Positions 34,924-43,856 of a DNA stretch of 64,000 nt are shown here, piece by piece. The notes beneath the pieces are model-generated. The model did not search any database, had not been told where the DNA came from, and worked only from the letters and a program-made list of their open reading frames with translations. The translations under genes were made by a program, and so were the position numbers. The stretch is from Exiguobacterium aurantiacum (GTDB lineage Bacteria > Bacillota > Bacilli > Exiguobacteriales > Exiguobacteriaceae), in NCBI RefSeq assembly GCF_024362205.1, contig NZ_CP101462.1, forward strand, positions 1,020,501 through 1,084,500, in the 5' to 3' direction. The first letter of the stretch is position 1. Every line of letters starts with the position of its first letter.

Positions 34924-35640
34924 ATGACATACGAAGAAGAATCACGAAAAGGGGTCATCGTGATCGTCTATCCGCTCCAGTTCACGTCACGCTTGAGCGA
35001 GGCGTTTTTAGGGCGGTTGCGAGACGAATATGAAGTTCTCGTCGTGACCGGACAGACGGTCGGTTTGACCGCGGAAGACCATAAACTATTAATCAAGAAC
35101 ACGTTGCGCGAGGCGAGTCAGTACAAACTACCGATTCACGTCATCGCCTTCAGTCTCGGGGCGTTGTTGACGAACCGGCTGCTTCAAGAATACGATGTGC
35201 CGCTCGGCAGCCTGACATACATTTCGCCCTTGTTCGACTGGCATCCGTCCCGTCAAATCGGTGGCTTGAAACAAGTCGTTGCCAGTGCGGTCGACCGTTT
35301 CCGTCCGGATTTGCCCCTCGGCATGATGACGTTCATGGGTGCCGGGGAAGAGTCATCTCGCTTCGGAGAGATCACGTACGGCCAGTACCGGGAAATCGAG
35401 GAAGAGATTGTCGAGCATCAAGAAGAGAAGAAACATTTGCCGCGCCTGCCGCTCGCTTGCTTCTATGCGCCGGACGACCGCTTCGCCGATGTGAAGCTGA
35501 CGCTCAACGTCTGCCGAAAAATCGGCGGCGATCAAGTGTACATCCGTCGGCTCGAAGGATTCCCGCATTTTGGATATGAACGATTGAATACGAAGTTCGC
35601 GGAGACACTCATCACATTTTATGAATTGATTCGGGAATGA
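34924..35640 (+). CDS. Alpha/beta hydrolase of unknown substrate
   Basis: A 238-residue protein with an alpha/beta hydrolase outline. AFSLGALLTNRLL is the nucleophile elbow (Ser near residue 77), YAPDDRFADV could supply the acid and GFPHFGYER the histidine. The N-terminal GVIVIVYPLQFTS replaces the usual HG oxyanion motif, so it may be a diverged enzyme. It is a single gene between two terminators. I cannot name a substrate. Confidence 0.7.
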   Translation: MTYEEESRKGVIVIVYPLQFTSRLSEAFLGRLRDEYEVLVVTGQTVGLTAEDHKLLIKNTLREASQYKLPIHVIAFSLGALLTNRLLQEYDVPLGSLTYISPLFDWHPSRQIGGLKQVVASAVDRFRPDLPLGMMTFMGAGEESSRFGEITYGQYREIEEEIVEHQEEKKHLPRLPLACFYAPDDRFADVKLTLNVCRKIGGDQVYIRRLEGFPHFGYERLNTKFAETLITFYELIRE

Positions 35641-35641
35641 C

Positions 35642-35673
35642 AAAACAGGCGACTCGCGCGAGTCGCCTGTTTT
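35642..35673. terminator. Bidirectional terminator, perfect palindrome
   Basis: AAAACAGGCGACTCGC and its exact inverse form a 32-base palindrome between the convergent hydrolase and mnmM genes. Confidence 0.88.
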
Positions 35674-36245
35674 CATGCACGTTTTTCAATCGCCACGATA
35701 AACGGGGGATGATTGATTTGATTGATGAAGCCGTAGCGGAGGACGCCGGCGCGCTTTTGGTCGAGTGACTCGGCGTATGCGAGCACCTCGTCGCGTTCGA
35801 CCTTGCCGCTTTCATGGCCGTGATAGATGACGACGACGATGATGCCGCCGACAGCCATCACGTCAAGCAATTGCTCGAGGGCGTCGATGGTCGTATTGCC
35901 AGTCGTCGTAACCGACTTGTCACTTCCCGGCAAATAGCCGAGATTGAACACGGCTGCGGTGATCGGGCGTGTCTCGTCCGCTACCATTTCTCGGACCGTT
36001 TCATGGCTGTCGTGGATGACAGTGACGCGGTCTGTCAATGCTGCTTCCTCGATGCGAGTACGTGTCGACTCGACCGCCGCTGCTTGGACATCAAACGCGT
36101 AGACGTGCCCCGTCGCCTCGACGAGTTCGGCCAAAAACAATGTATCGTGCCCGTTGCCGGCCGTCATATCGATGGCGACGGCACCGGGTGTGACGTGTTC
36201 ACGGAGTAGGTACTTCGCGAACGGTAAGACTCTCATTAATCCCAT
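35673..36245 (-). CDS. mnmM: tRNA wobble-uridine methyltransferase MnmM (YtqB)
   Basis: A 190-residue class I SAM-dependent methyltransferase. The SAM loop is AIDMTAGNGHDTLFLA (about 21-36), followed by AFDVQ, and NLGYLPGSDKSVTT gives the NxxY-type catalytic strand. It matches YtqB, reported to methylate the 5-aminomethyl group to complete mnm5s2U in tRNA of Gram-positive bacteria. AGAAGGA precedes ATG 36245; more upstream ATGs at 36254 and 36299 fit less well. It overlaps the end of the radical SAM gene by 47 bases, so the two are translated together. Confidence 0.87.
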   Translation of the reverse strand: MGLMRVLPFAKYLLREHVTPGAVAIDMTAGNGHDTLFLAELVEATGHVYAFDVQAAAVESTRTRIEEAALTDRVTVIHDSHETVREMVADETRPITAAVFNLGYLPGSDKSVTTTGNTTIDALEQLLDVMAVGGIIVVVIYHGHESGKVERDEVLAYAESLDQKRAGVLRYGFINQINHPPFIVAIEKRA

Positions 36246-37176
36246 GGCTCTCATCCTTCTTTTTTCCTTGGAAGGAATCACGACGCACCAGTTCGGCATC
36301 CATGGCGTTCAAGACGGCCATCTTGTGCCGGCTCCACGTCGGACCAATCAACAGATCCGGTGGCCCGTCGCCGGTCAACCGATGGATGACGATCTCGGGC
36401 GGGAACATTTCAAGCTGGTCGCAGACGAGGGAAACGTAAGTCGTCTCGTCCATGAGCTCGAGCAATCCTTTTTCATACTGTCGGGCGAGCGGTGTCTGTT
36501 TCAAAACGTGGAGCAAGTGGATCTTGATTCCTTGTATGTCCATTTTAGCAACTTCTCGGGCCGTGTCGAGCATCATGTCCGTCGTCTCGCCAGGGAGTCC
36601 GTTGATGATATGGACAACGACGCGAATGTTGCGCCGGCGCAGTTTGGCCAAACCGTCGAGAAACGTCTTATAGTCATGGCCCCGGTTGATTTTTTTCGCC
36701 GTCGTATCGTGAATCGTCTGTAGACCGAGTTCGACCGTAAGCGACGTCCGTTCATTCAACTCGGCGAGATAGTCGACGACGTCGTCCGGCAGACAGTCGG
36801 GCCGGGTCGCAATCGCCAGACCGACGACACCTTCTTCTGCGAGGGCAGGTTCAAATAGCTCTCGCAGCCGCTCGACCGGGGCATACGTGTTGCTAAACGC
36901 TTGGAAGTAGGCAATGTAACGGGCCTGTTTCCACTTCCGGTGCAGTCGTGCCTTCACTTCGGCGAATTGGACCGGGATTGGGTCACATGCGTTGCCGGCA
37001 AAGTCACCGCTGCCGTCGTCCGAACAGAACGTACAGCCGCCCTTCGAGACGAGTCCGTCCCGGTTCGGACAAGTGAAACCGCCATCGAGCGGTACTTTGA
37101 ACACTTTCCCTCCGAACTCGCGGCGATAGGCTTCATTCAATTTGTGGTATCTGGCTTCGCCAAATGGATGTTGCAT
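36199..37176 (-). CDS. mnmL: Radical SAM protein MnmL (YtqA)
   Basis: A 325-residue radical SAM protein of the TIGR01212/YtqA type. The cluster cysteines are in VPLDGGFTCPNRDG and GGCTFCSDDGSGDF (CxnCxxC), close to the N-terminus. GLATRPDCLPDDVVDYL and ELGLQT continue the partial barrel. In Gram-positive bacteria this gene has been tied to the wobble-uridine pathway together with the adjacent methyltransferase, replacing part of MnmC. AGAAGGAGAGG precedes ATG 37176. It is transcribed away from an MFS gene. Confidence 0.87.
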   Translation of the reverse strand: MQHPFGEARYHKLNEAYRREFGGKVFKVPLDGGFTCPNRDGLVSKGGCTFCSDDGSGDFAGNACDPIPVQFAEVKARLHRKWKQARYIAYFQAFSNTYAPVERLRELFEPALAEEGVVGLAIATRPDCLPDDVVDYLAELNERTSLTVELGLQTIHDTTAKKINRGHDYKTFLDGLAKLRRRNIRVVVHIINGLPGETTDMMLDTAREVAKMDIQGIKIHLLHVLKQTPLARQYEKGLLELMDETTYVSLVCDQLEMFPPEIVIHRLTGDGPPDLLIGPTWSRHKMAVLNAMDAELVRRDSFQGKKKDESHGINESLTVREVPTP

Positions 37177-37252
37177 GAATTATCCTCTCCTTCTTTGCTC
37201 ATGCTATCACAAGCTTTCCTCGTGTTTACTTCATAATAAGTAATTTTTCTTG

Positions 37253-37322
37253 ACAGTTATGGGGCGTTCCGTTAGCTTGGAGAAGGACTAATTCTTGATT
37301 CGGCCATCGTGCCGAATTTTTA
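37253..37322 (+). promoter_or_regulatory. Possible attenuator leader upstream of the MFS gene
   Basis: A -35-like TTGACA lies at 37253-37258 with a weak -10 17 bases on. At 37298-37317 ATTCGGC and GCCGAAT form a hairpin around CATCGT, followed by TTTTAT. No plus-strand gene lies upstream, so this terminator can only act on a leader transcript for the MFS gene. A frame of ten codons (ATG 37259, MGRSVSLEKD) precedes it. Confidence 0.45.
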
Positions 37323-37353
37323 TCGTTAAAAGGGAATGAAAGGAGTAACGGGT

Positions 37354-38535
37354 ATGAACAACAAAATGCCGATTTCGGTATGGATTTTAGTCATCGCGAT
37401 GGCGCTCAATACAACGGCGGCGTCTTTTTTATGGCCATTTAACACACTCTATATAAATGGATATTTAGGTGAATCGATGACGCTCGCAGGGATTGCCTTG
37501 CTCGTCAACTCGGCGCTCGCCATCGCCGGGAACTATATCGGGGGCACGCTGTTTGACCGCATCGGCGGGAAACGGACGCTCATCCTCTCGGTCGGGCTGT
37601 TGCTCGCGAGCTCGCTCGGCTTCTTGTTGTTCCATGCCACGTTCCTCGGATACTTGGGCTGGCTCGGCTTAATCGGCTTCTCCGGAGGCCTCGTTTTCCC
37701 GACCGTGTATGCTTTCGCCGGCTCGATTTGGCCAGAAGGCGGCCGCCGTTCGTTCAATGCGATTTATGTCGCCCAAAACGTCGGGGTCGCCCTCGGGACG
37801 GCGATGAGCGGACAAATCGCCCGCATCGACATCGAATGGATTTTCTATGCGAACTTCTTCTTGTCCGTCTTGTTTGTCGTGGTGCTTTTGTTCGGGCTCC
37901 GTTATTTGAAAGACCCGGCCCGTCCGGTCGTCCAATCACAGCTCGAAGCTGCGGCGACGACATTGTCTGGTGCGACGATGAAATCGATGTGGTTCGTCGC
38001 CATCGGCTACGCGGCCCTTTGGTTCGTCTACGTGCAATGGCAAGGGACGATCGCCGTCCATTCAAAAGACCTTGGCGTGACGATCAGCCAATATTCGCTC
38101 CTTTGGACGGTGAACGGCGCGTTAATCGTGTTCGCCCAACCGCTCCTCAATCGGGCGCTTCGTTACTTTGAAGACGATCTAAAGAAACAATTGGTCGTCG
38201 GTGCTGTCATTTTTCTCGCCGCTTTCGTCATCGTTCCGTTCGCGGGCGGCTTTACGATGTTCATGGTCGCGATGGTCGTCATGACGATCGGGGAGATGTT
38301 CATCTGGCCGGCCGTTCCGACGATTGCTGCGAAACTCGCGCCTCCGGGGAAAGCCGGACAGTTCCAAGGGCTCGTCAATATCGCGGCCTCGGTTGGTCGG
38401 ATGATTGGTCCGACGCTCTCGGGTCTCGCGTTTGATTTGCTCGGTATGAACGCCGTATTCGGACTGTTGCTCGTGCTTATTCTGACCGCACTTTTCTTCT
38501 TCATGAAAATTCGGACATTGAATGTTCAAACTTGA
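37354..38535 (+). CDS. MFS transporter, multidrug-type
   Basis: A 393-residue major facilitator with about 12 hydrophobic spans. GGTLFDRIGGKRT between spans 2 and 3 is the MFS signature GxxxDRxGxR. FSGGLVFPTVYAFAGSIWPEGGRR in the fourth to fifth span region fits drug:H+ antiporters. The cargo is unknown. AAAGGAG lies 8 bases upstream of ATG 37354; ATG 37336 is in frame but badly placed. The hairpin leader upstream resembles attenuators of inducible efflux genes (inference). Confidence 0.82.
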   Translation: MNNKMPISVWILVIAMALNTTAASFLWPFNTLYINGYLGESMTLAGIALLVNSALAIAGNYIGGTLFDRIGGKRTLILSVGLLLASSLGFLLFHATFLGYLGWLGLIGFSGGLVFPTVYAFAGSIWPEGGRRSFNAIYVAQNVGVALGTAMSGQIARIDIEWIFYANFFLSVLFVVVLLFGLRYLKDPARPVVQSQLEAAATTLSGATMKSMWFVAIGYAALWFVYVQWQGTIAVHSKDLGVTISQYSLLWTVNGALIVFAQPLLNRALRYFEDDLKKQLVVGAVIFLAAFVIVPFAGGFTMFMVAMVVMTIGEMFIWPAVPTIAAKLAPPGKAGQFQGLVNIAASVGRMIGPTLSGLAFDLLGMNAVFGLLLVLILTALFFFMKIRTLNVQT

Positions 38536-38595
38536 CCGGATGCGCACATTTGTTGCATATCCGGAACGAGCGTGGTCGTGACATTCCTTTTAAAA

Positions 38596-38616
38596 TGAAA
38601 GCAAAGGATCCTTTCA
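38596..38616. promoter_or_regulatory. Palindromic element upstream of the rhodopsin gene
   Basis: AAAGGATCCTTT (38603-38614) is a perfect 12-base palindrome nested in a wider TGAAAG...CTTTCA pair. It lies 48 bases before the rhodopsin ATG. It has no T run and could be an operator. Confidence 0.35.
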
Positions 38617-38663
38617 CATAATCGTTCGTCGTTTCCTGTTTCAGCGTGAAGGAGATGTACACT

Positions 38664-39410
38664 ATGAACGAAGAGGTCAACCTGCTCGTGCTTGCGACCC
38701 AATATATGTTTTGGGTCGGATTTGTCGGAATGGCAGCCGCTACGCTCTATTTTTTAGTCGAACGGAATAGTCTTGATCCAGAATATCGTTCTGTCGCCAC
38801 GGTCGCCGCTTTGGTCACGTTCGTCGCAGCGATTCATTATTACTTCATGAAAGACGCGGTCGGCGATTCGGGACTGTTGTCGGAAATCACTGGATTCCCG
38901 ACGGAGATTCGCTATATCGACTGGCTTGTGACGACACCGCTTTTGCTCGTGAAGTTCCCGCTATTGCTCAGTCTAAAAGGAAAGATGAAGACGGGTCTGT
39001 TGACGAAGTTGATCGTCGCCGACATCATCATGATTGTCGCGGGATATCTTGGTGAGTCCTCGATCAACTTGAATGGCGGCTTCACGCAACTTGGGCTTTG
39101 GGGTTATCTCGTCGGTTGTTTGGCTTGGATCTATATCATCTATCTGTTGTTCACGAACGTCACGAAAGCGGCCGAATCGTCTCCGGCCCCGATTCGAAAA
39201 GCACTCCTGAACATGCGTTTGTTCATTTTGATTGGTTGGGCGATTTATCCGATCGGGTATGCGGTCACGCTGTTTGCGACCGGTGTCGAAGTCCAGTTGG
39301 TGCGTGAACTCATCTATAACGTCGCCGATTTGATTAACAAGGTCGGCTTCGGGTTGATTGCCTTCTTCGCGGTCAAAACGATTTCGACGCTTAAACAAAT
39401 TAAGACGTAA
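38664..39410 (+). CDS. Light-driven proton pump (Exiguobacterium-type rhodopsin)
   Basis: A 248-residue, seven-helix microbial rhodopsin. The retinal Schiff-base lysine is K226 in ADLINKVGFG. The primary proton acceptor is D86 in RYIDWLVTTPLLL, paired with H58 in VAAIHYYFMK, as in proteorhodopsins. The usual carboxylic donor is replaced by K97 in LLLVKFPLL, the feature that defines Exiguobacterium sibiricum rhodopsin, with which the sequence agrees closely along its length. It should pump protons outward in light. ATG 38664 is 9 bases after AAGGAG; 38646 and 38655 are alternatives. No retinal-synthesis gene is in the window. Confidence 0.96.
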   Translation: MNEEVNLLVLATQYMFWVGFVGMAAATLYFLVERNSLDPEYRSVATVAALVTFVAAIHYYFMKDAVGDSGLLSEITGFPTEIRYIDWLVTTPLLLVKFPLLLSLKGKMKTGLLTKLIVADIIMIVAGYLGESSINLNGGFTQLGLWGYLVGCLAWIYIIYLLFTNVTKAAESSPAPIRKALLNMRLFILIGWAIYPIGYAVTLFATGVEVQLVRELIYNVADLINKVGFGLIAFFAVKTISTLKQIKT

Positions 39411-39423
39411 AGATAAGTTGACG

Positions 39424-39453
39424 TTGACGTAGATTTTTATCTTGCGCTAGAAT
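39424..39453 (+). promoter_or_regulatory. Promoter of the leuS leader
   Basis: TTGACG (39424-39429) and TAGAAT (39448-39453) are 18 bases apart, just upstream of the T-box leader. Confidence 0.65.
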
Positions 39454-39469
39454 GAAGAGGTGAGATAAA

Positions 39470-39712
39470 AATTGCGTTGATAAGGAATAGTATCGTGACG
39501 TCTGTATTTGTAGAGAGCCAGTGGGTGGTGTGAACTGGTATATGGACCATGAGAACTCGCCTTGGAGCAGTTCGCCTGAACGAACAGTAGGGTGAACCGG
39601 AGTTACGCCTCGTTATCGGCGTCTCAAGTGGCAGAAATGCAACATGGGTGGTACCGCGGAGAGCTTTCAAGCCTTTCGTCCCATTACCGGGGCGGAAGGC
39701 TTTTTATTATGC
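39470..39712 (+). ncRNA. Leucine T-box leader of leuS
   Basis: The T-box sequence GGGTGGTACCGCGG (39646-39659) is exact. GAACTCGCC in stem I offers CTC (39556-39558), a leucine codon, as the specifier. The terminator uses AAGCCTTTCGTCCC and GGGGCGGAAGGCTT (39669-39702), then TTTTATT. Uncharged tRNA-Leu(GAG) should stabilise the antiterminator and turn on leuS. The 5' boundary is approximate. Confidence 0.93.
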
Positions 39713-39727
39713 AGAGGAGGATGAATT

Positions 39728-42130
39728 TTGGACTATTTTAAACATCAAGACATCGAGCCGAAATGGCAAAAACGTTGGGACGAGAAAGATGCGTTCCGGA
39801 CGACAGAAGACCCGGACAAGGAGTGTTTTTACGTCCTTGACATGTTCCCCTATCCATCAGGTGCCGGACTTCACGTCGGTCATCCGGAAGGTTACACGGC
39901 GACGGATATCATCGCCCGCATGAAACGGATGCAAGGCTATAACGTCCTCCATCCAATGGGGTGGGACGCGTTCGGTCTTCCGGCCGAGCAATATGCCCTC
40001 GACACAGGGAACGACCCGCGCGAGTTCACAGAGCGCAACATCGGCACATTCCGCCGCCAGTTGAAAGAGCTCGGTTTCTCATACGATTGGGATCGTGAAA
40101 TCAGCACGACCGACCCGAAATACTACAAGTGGACGCAATGGATCTTCACACAGCTCCATGACCGCGGACTCGCTTACGTCGACGAAGTCGCCGTCAACTG
40201 GTGCCCGGCCCTCGGCACGGTGCTCGCCAACGAAGAAGTCATCGACGGCTTGTCGGAGCGTGGAAGCCATCCGGTTTACCGTGTCCCGATGAAGCAGTGG
40301 GTGCTCCGCATCACGGAATACGCAGAGCGGTTGCTTGACGATTTAGAAGGCCTTGACTGGCCAGACAGCGTCAAAGAGATGCAGCGCAACTGGATCGGCA
40401 AGTCGGTCGGGGCCGAAGTCGATTTTAAAGTCGATGGTCACGATAAAGTCGTGACGGTGTTCACAACACGTCCTGACACACTTTACGGCGCGACATACGT
40501 CACGCTCGCGCCAGAGCACCCGTTCGTGAAAGCGATCGCGACGCCGGAACAAACCGTCGCCATCGAGGCGTACGTCGAAGAAGTCTCGAAAAAGACGGAT
40601 CTCGAGCGGACCGATCTCGCCAAAGAGAAGACGGGCGTATTCACTGGCGCATATGCGATCAACCCGGTCAACGGGGAGAAGCTTCCGATTTGGATCGCTG
40701 ACTACGTGTTGTCGACATACGGCACCGGCGCGGTCATGGCCGTTCCTGGACATGATGAGCGTGACTATGAATTCGCGAAGACGTTCGATCTTCCGATTCG
40801 TGAAGTCGTCACCGGCGGCAACTTGGATGAGGCGGCTTACGTCGAGGATGGCGTCCACGTCAACTCAGGTTCGCTTGACGGTCTCAACAAAGCCGACGCG
40901 ATCGCTAAGATCATCGAAGAACTCGAACTCGCGGGCACCGGCCGCGCCAAGACGACATATCGTCTCCGCGATTGGTTGTTCAGCCGTCAACGTTATTGGG
41001 GCGAGCCGATTCCGATCATTCATATGGAAGACGGAACGCTCAAGACGGTATCGGTCGAAGACCTCCCGCTCGAACTTCCGATCATCGATGAAATCAAACC
41101 GTCGGGTACGGGAGAATCACCGCTTGCGAACGCGGACGAGTGGTTGACGTACACCGATCCAGTGACGGGTGAGAAGGGTCGTCGCGAGACGAACACGATG
41201 CCGCAATGGGCCGGTAGCTGCTGGTACTACATTCGCTTCATCGATCCGCACAATGAAGACATGATCGCGGACCCAGAGAAGTTGAAGCGCTGGCTTCCGG
41301 TCGACTTGTATATTGGTGGGACGGAGCACGCGGTCCTTCACTTGCTCTACGCTCGCTTCTGGCACAAAGTGCTCTACGATATCGGTATCGTTCCGACGAC
41401 AGAGCCGTTCCAAAAGCTTTACAACCAAGGGATGATCCTTGGTGAGAACAACGAGAAGATGTCGAAATCGAAAGGCAACGTCGTCAACCCGGACGATATC
41501 ATCAAGTCGCACGGGGCTGACACGCTTCGTCTTTATGAGATGTTCATGGGACCACTCGACGCAGCCATCGCTTGGTCGACGAACGGTCTTGACGGCGCAC
41601 GTCGCTTCCTCGACCGCGTCTGGCGCTTATTTGATCAGACGGAACTTCAAGACATCGCGCCGACGGCCGATTTCGAACGGACGTACCATCAGACGGTGAA
41701 GAAAGTGACAGAAGACTACGAGGCGCTCCGTTTCAACACGGCAATCTCGCAACTCATGGTCTTCATCAATGAAGCGTACAAACAAGATACGCTTCCGAAA
41801 CAAGAGATGGTCAACTTCATCAAGATGCTCGCCCCGGTCGCGCCACACTTGGCCGAAGAGTTGTGGGAGCGTCTCGGCATGACGGAAGACTTGACGTATG
41901 CGGCATGGCCGACGTTCGACGAGTCGAAACTCGTCAGCGACACGATTGAAGTCGTCATCCAAGTGAACGGGAAGCTTCGTGCGAAGATGCACGTGGCCCG
42001 CGACGCTTCGAAAGAAGCACTCGAGGCCGATGCGCTCGCGAACGAACGCGTTCAAGAGTTCACGGAAGGGAAGACGGTCCGCAAAGTGATCGTCGTTCCA
42101 GGGAAACTCGTCAATATCGTCGTTGGATAA
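39728..42130 (+). CDS. leuS: Leucyl-tRNA synthetase
   Basis: An 800-residue class I synthetase that charges tRNA-Leu. The HIGH motif is HVGH at residues 49-52 in [15 protein letters not shown], and KMSKS lies near residue 578 in [12 protein letters not shown]. The CP1 editing domain, with [13 protein letters not shown], lies between. The start is TTG 39728 behind AGGAGG (39714-39719); the nearby ATG at 39721 is out of frame. It is controlled by the T-box immediately upstream. A strong terminator follows. Confidence 0.97.
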   Translation: MDYFKHQDIEPKWQKRWDEKDAFRTTEDPDKECFYVLDMFPYPSGAGLHVGHPEGYTATDIIARMKRMQGYNVLHPMGWDAFGLPAEQYALDTGNDPREFTERNIGTFRRQLKELGFSYDWDREISTTDPKYYKWTQWIFTQLHDRGLAYVDEVAVNWCPALGTVLANEEVIDGLSERGSHPVYRVPMKQWVLRITEYAERLLDDLEGLDWPDSVKEMQRNWIGKSVGAEVDFKVDGHDKVVTVFTTRPDTLYGATYVTLAPEHPFVKAIATPEQTVAIEAYVEEVSKKTDLERTDLAKEKTGVFTGAYAINPVNGEKLPIWIADYVLSTYGTGAVMAVPGHDERDYEFAKTFDLPIREVVTGGNLDEAAYVEDGVHVNSGSLDGLNKADAIAKIIEELELAGTGRAKTTYRLRDWLFSRQRYWGEPIPIIHMEDGTLKTVSVEDLPLELPIIDEIKPSGTGESPLANADEWLTYTDPVTGEKGRRETNTMPQWAGSCWYYIRFIDPHNEDMIADPEKLKRWLPVDLYIGGTEHAVLHLLYARFWHKVLYDIGIVPTTEPFQKLYNQGMILGENNEKMSKSKGNVVNPDDIIKSHGADTLRLYEMFMGPLDAAIAWSTNGLDGARRFLDRVWRLFDQTELQDIAPTADFERTYHQTVKKVTEDYEALRFNTAISQLMVFINEAYKQDTLPKQEMVNFIKMLAPVAPHLAEELWERLGMTEDLTYAAWPTFDESKLVSDTIEVVIQVNGKLRAKMHVARDASKEALEADALANERVQEFTEGKTVRKVIVVPGKLVNIVVG

Positions 42131-42132
42131 GC

Positions 42133-42170
42133 AAAGGAATGTGTGACATTGTCACACGTTCCTTTCTTTT
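42133..42170 (+). terminator. Terminator of leuS
   Basis: AAAGGAATGTGTGAC and GTCACACGTTCCTTT pair with one mismatch around a short loop, followed by CTTTT. Confidence 0.88.
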
Positions 42171-42247
42171 GTGTGATGTCGTTTTCTTTTCGGGTCGGGT
42201 TTGTTACACTAAAGGGCGATACTGCATATAAAGGGGACGAAACGTCC

Positions 42248-43288
42248 ATGAAACGTTCTTACGTACTATATACGACGCTGTTTGCCGTCGTCGTCGGCGT
42301 AATGTTGTGCTATGTGTTCGTCTTTTCAGACGAGGACATTCAAAGCCAAATTGCCTCGACATTTGAAAAAATCGAGATTCAAACGAGCCATCAGGCGACA
42401 TCAGTGCCTCCGGTCGAGGCATCACCAGATGAAGAAGATATCGATACGACCGATGCGCTCGAACAGATTCAACAGCTCGATGAAGTGTACTATAGTGACA
42501 CAATCGGAGCGTATCTCGTCTTGACGAAAAATAAAGAGTTCTTCGAAGTGAGCGGGAACGCCAACCGGGTGAATGCGTCGCTTAAGTTAGAGAATGACGG
42601 TCAACCGTATCAGCTCCGAGAATTCATCGGCATGCGCATGATCGCGGAAAATAAGATTTATGCCGTGACGTCTAACGGGATTCTCGTGACAATCGAGCGG
42701 CAAGGTGGCCGCTGGACGGAGCAACCGCGCAAATTGATTAAAGGACTTGCATCGTCGGACCGTTTGTTCGGTCTCGGTTACGATGAGGAGACGAAACGAC
42801 TGATCATCATGAGCCGTTTGGCGGACACGCCGGATGTGGAACTGTTGTACGTCCAAGAGCGGACGCTCGAGGAAGAGGCGGCCAACGACAGTGAGACGGA
42901 GACGGATGTAGCGACTGTAGCGGATTCAGACGACGATGCGGCATCGACGACAGATGAAGCGAATGCTGAGGCGGCGCCGGAACCGAAGACGGAATGGGCC
43001 GTTGAGTCGAGAAAACCGCTCACGACCGAAGGGATGAGCGCCTCGATTCAACAGAAATTCGAGAACTTCCGCGGTGTCGGCCTCGTCGAACGCCAAGGAC
43101 GGATTTATGTCCTCGATTCGGAAGAACTCGTCCTGTATACGATCAACCCGAACGAAGGGACGATGAACGGGCAGATGGTCACCCCACGCGTGTACGGTTC
43201 GACCGGCATGTTCCTGCAAGACAATGAAATTTTCGCCATCGTGCGACCAGATGTGTTCGACCTTGACGATTTCGTCTCGGTCGACTGA
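42248..43288 (+). CDS. Membrane-anchored acidic protein of unknown function
   Basis: A 346-residue protein with one N-terminal membrane segment (about 5-27) and no clear cleavage site, so it is probably anchored with its bulk outside. The next ~40 residues are acidic linker (SPDEEDIDTTD). Strand-rich repeats such as YYSDTIGAYLVLTK and NKIYAVTSNGILVTIE suggest part of a beta-propeller. A second very acidic low-complexity insert (about 215-260, rich in D, E, A, T) interrupts it. I recognise no family. It is followed after 14 bases by a pyrophosphatase-like gene, likely in one operon. Confidence 0.8.
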   Translation: MKRSYVLYTTLFAVVVGVMLCYVFVFSDEDIQSQIASTFEKIEIQTSHQATSVPPVEASPDEEDIDTTDALEQIQQLDEVYYSDTIGAYLVLTKNKEFFEVSGNANRVNASLKLENDGQPYQLREFIGMRMIAENKIYAVTSNGILVTIERQGGRWTEQPRKLIKGLASSDRLFGLGYDEETKRLIIMSRLADTPDVELLYVQERTLEEEAANDSETETDVATVADSDDDAASTTDEANAEAAPEPKTEWAVESRKPLTTEGMSASIQQKFENFRGVGLVERQGRIYVLDSEELVLYTINPNEGTMNGQMVTPRVYGSTGMFLQDNEIFAIVRPDVFDLDDFVSVD

Positions 43289-43302
43289 TAGGAGAGAATC
43301 AG

Positions 43303-43815
43303 ATGAGCAAACGCTATTTTTATGAAGAAGTTCGCCAGTTCCATGAGACGTTCGGGCACCCGGAAGCGAGTGCCCCGCAACCGCTCGAGTTGGATCGAGC
43401 CGTCAAACGTTCGGTCTGGACGGCAGAAGAGGCCGTCGTCGAATTTTTGCATCAATCGGCACGGAGTGAGGACGAGTTCCTCGAGGCCGTTGCCACGTTC
43501 CAACAAGGGTTCGAGCAAGCGGTTCAGAAATCGCTCCAAGACGCACCACCGACAAACGACGTCGAGCGACTCGTCGGACAAGGTGATGCGCTCACGGATG
43601 CCCTCTATTTCGTGATGGGCAGTTTCGTCGAGCTCGGGCTCGACCCGGTGCCGTTGTTCGAAATCGTGCAGCGCGCCAATATGGCGAAGCTCGGTCCGGA
43701 TGGTAAGCCGATCCTGCGCGCGTCGGACAATAAAGTCATAAAGCCGGAAGGTTGGTTGCCACCCGAGCCAGAGCTCGAGGCGGAAGTAAGACGCCAACTC
43801 GAAGCGAAACAGTGA
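43303..43815 (+). CDS. PRA-PH/MazG-like NTP pyrophosphohydrolase
   Basis: A 170-residue all-alpha NTP-pyrophosphatase resembling phosphoribosyl-ATP pyrophosphohydrolases that stand outside the his operon. EVRQFHETFGHP opens it, TAEEAVVEFLHQ holds the first acidic pair, and GQGDALTDALYFVMGSFVELG the second. RANMAKLGPDGKPI with EGWLPPEPE ends it, a conserved tail of this group. It probably removes a non-standard nucleotide. GGAGAGAATCAG precedes ATG 43303. No histidine genes are nearby. Confidence 0.78.
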   Translation: MSKRYFYEEVRQFHETFGHPEASAPQPLELDRAVKRSVWTAEEAVVEFLHQSARSEDEFLEAVATFQQGFEQAVQKSLQDAPPTNDVERLVGQGDALTDALYFVMGSFVELGLDPVPLFEIVQRANMAKLGPDGKPILRASDNKVIKPEGWLPPEPELEAEVRRQLEAKQ

Positions 43816-43821
43816 CACCAA

Positions 43822-43855
43822 AAAGAGAGCCTATCGCGCGCGATAGGCTCTCTTT
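43822..43855. terminator. Bidirectional terminator before ytfP
   Basis: AAAGAGAGCCTATCG and CGATAGGCTCTCTTT pair perfectly around CGCG between convergent genes. Confidence 0.9.
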
Positions 43856-43856
43856 C

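Noticed and set aside
43105-43821. A 238-codon minus-strand frame opposite the pyrophosphatase-like gene
   Set aside because: It spans two plus-strand genes and their gap, and the product has no recognisable fold.
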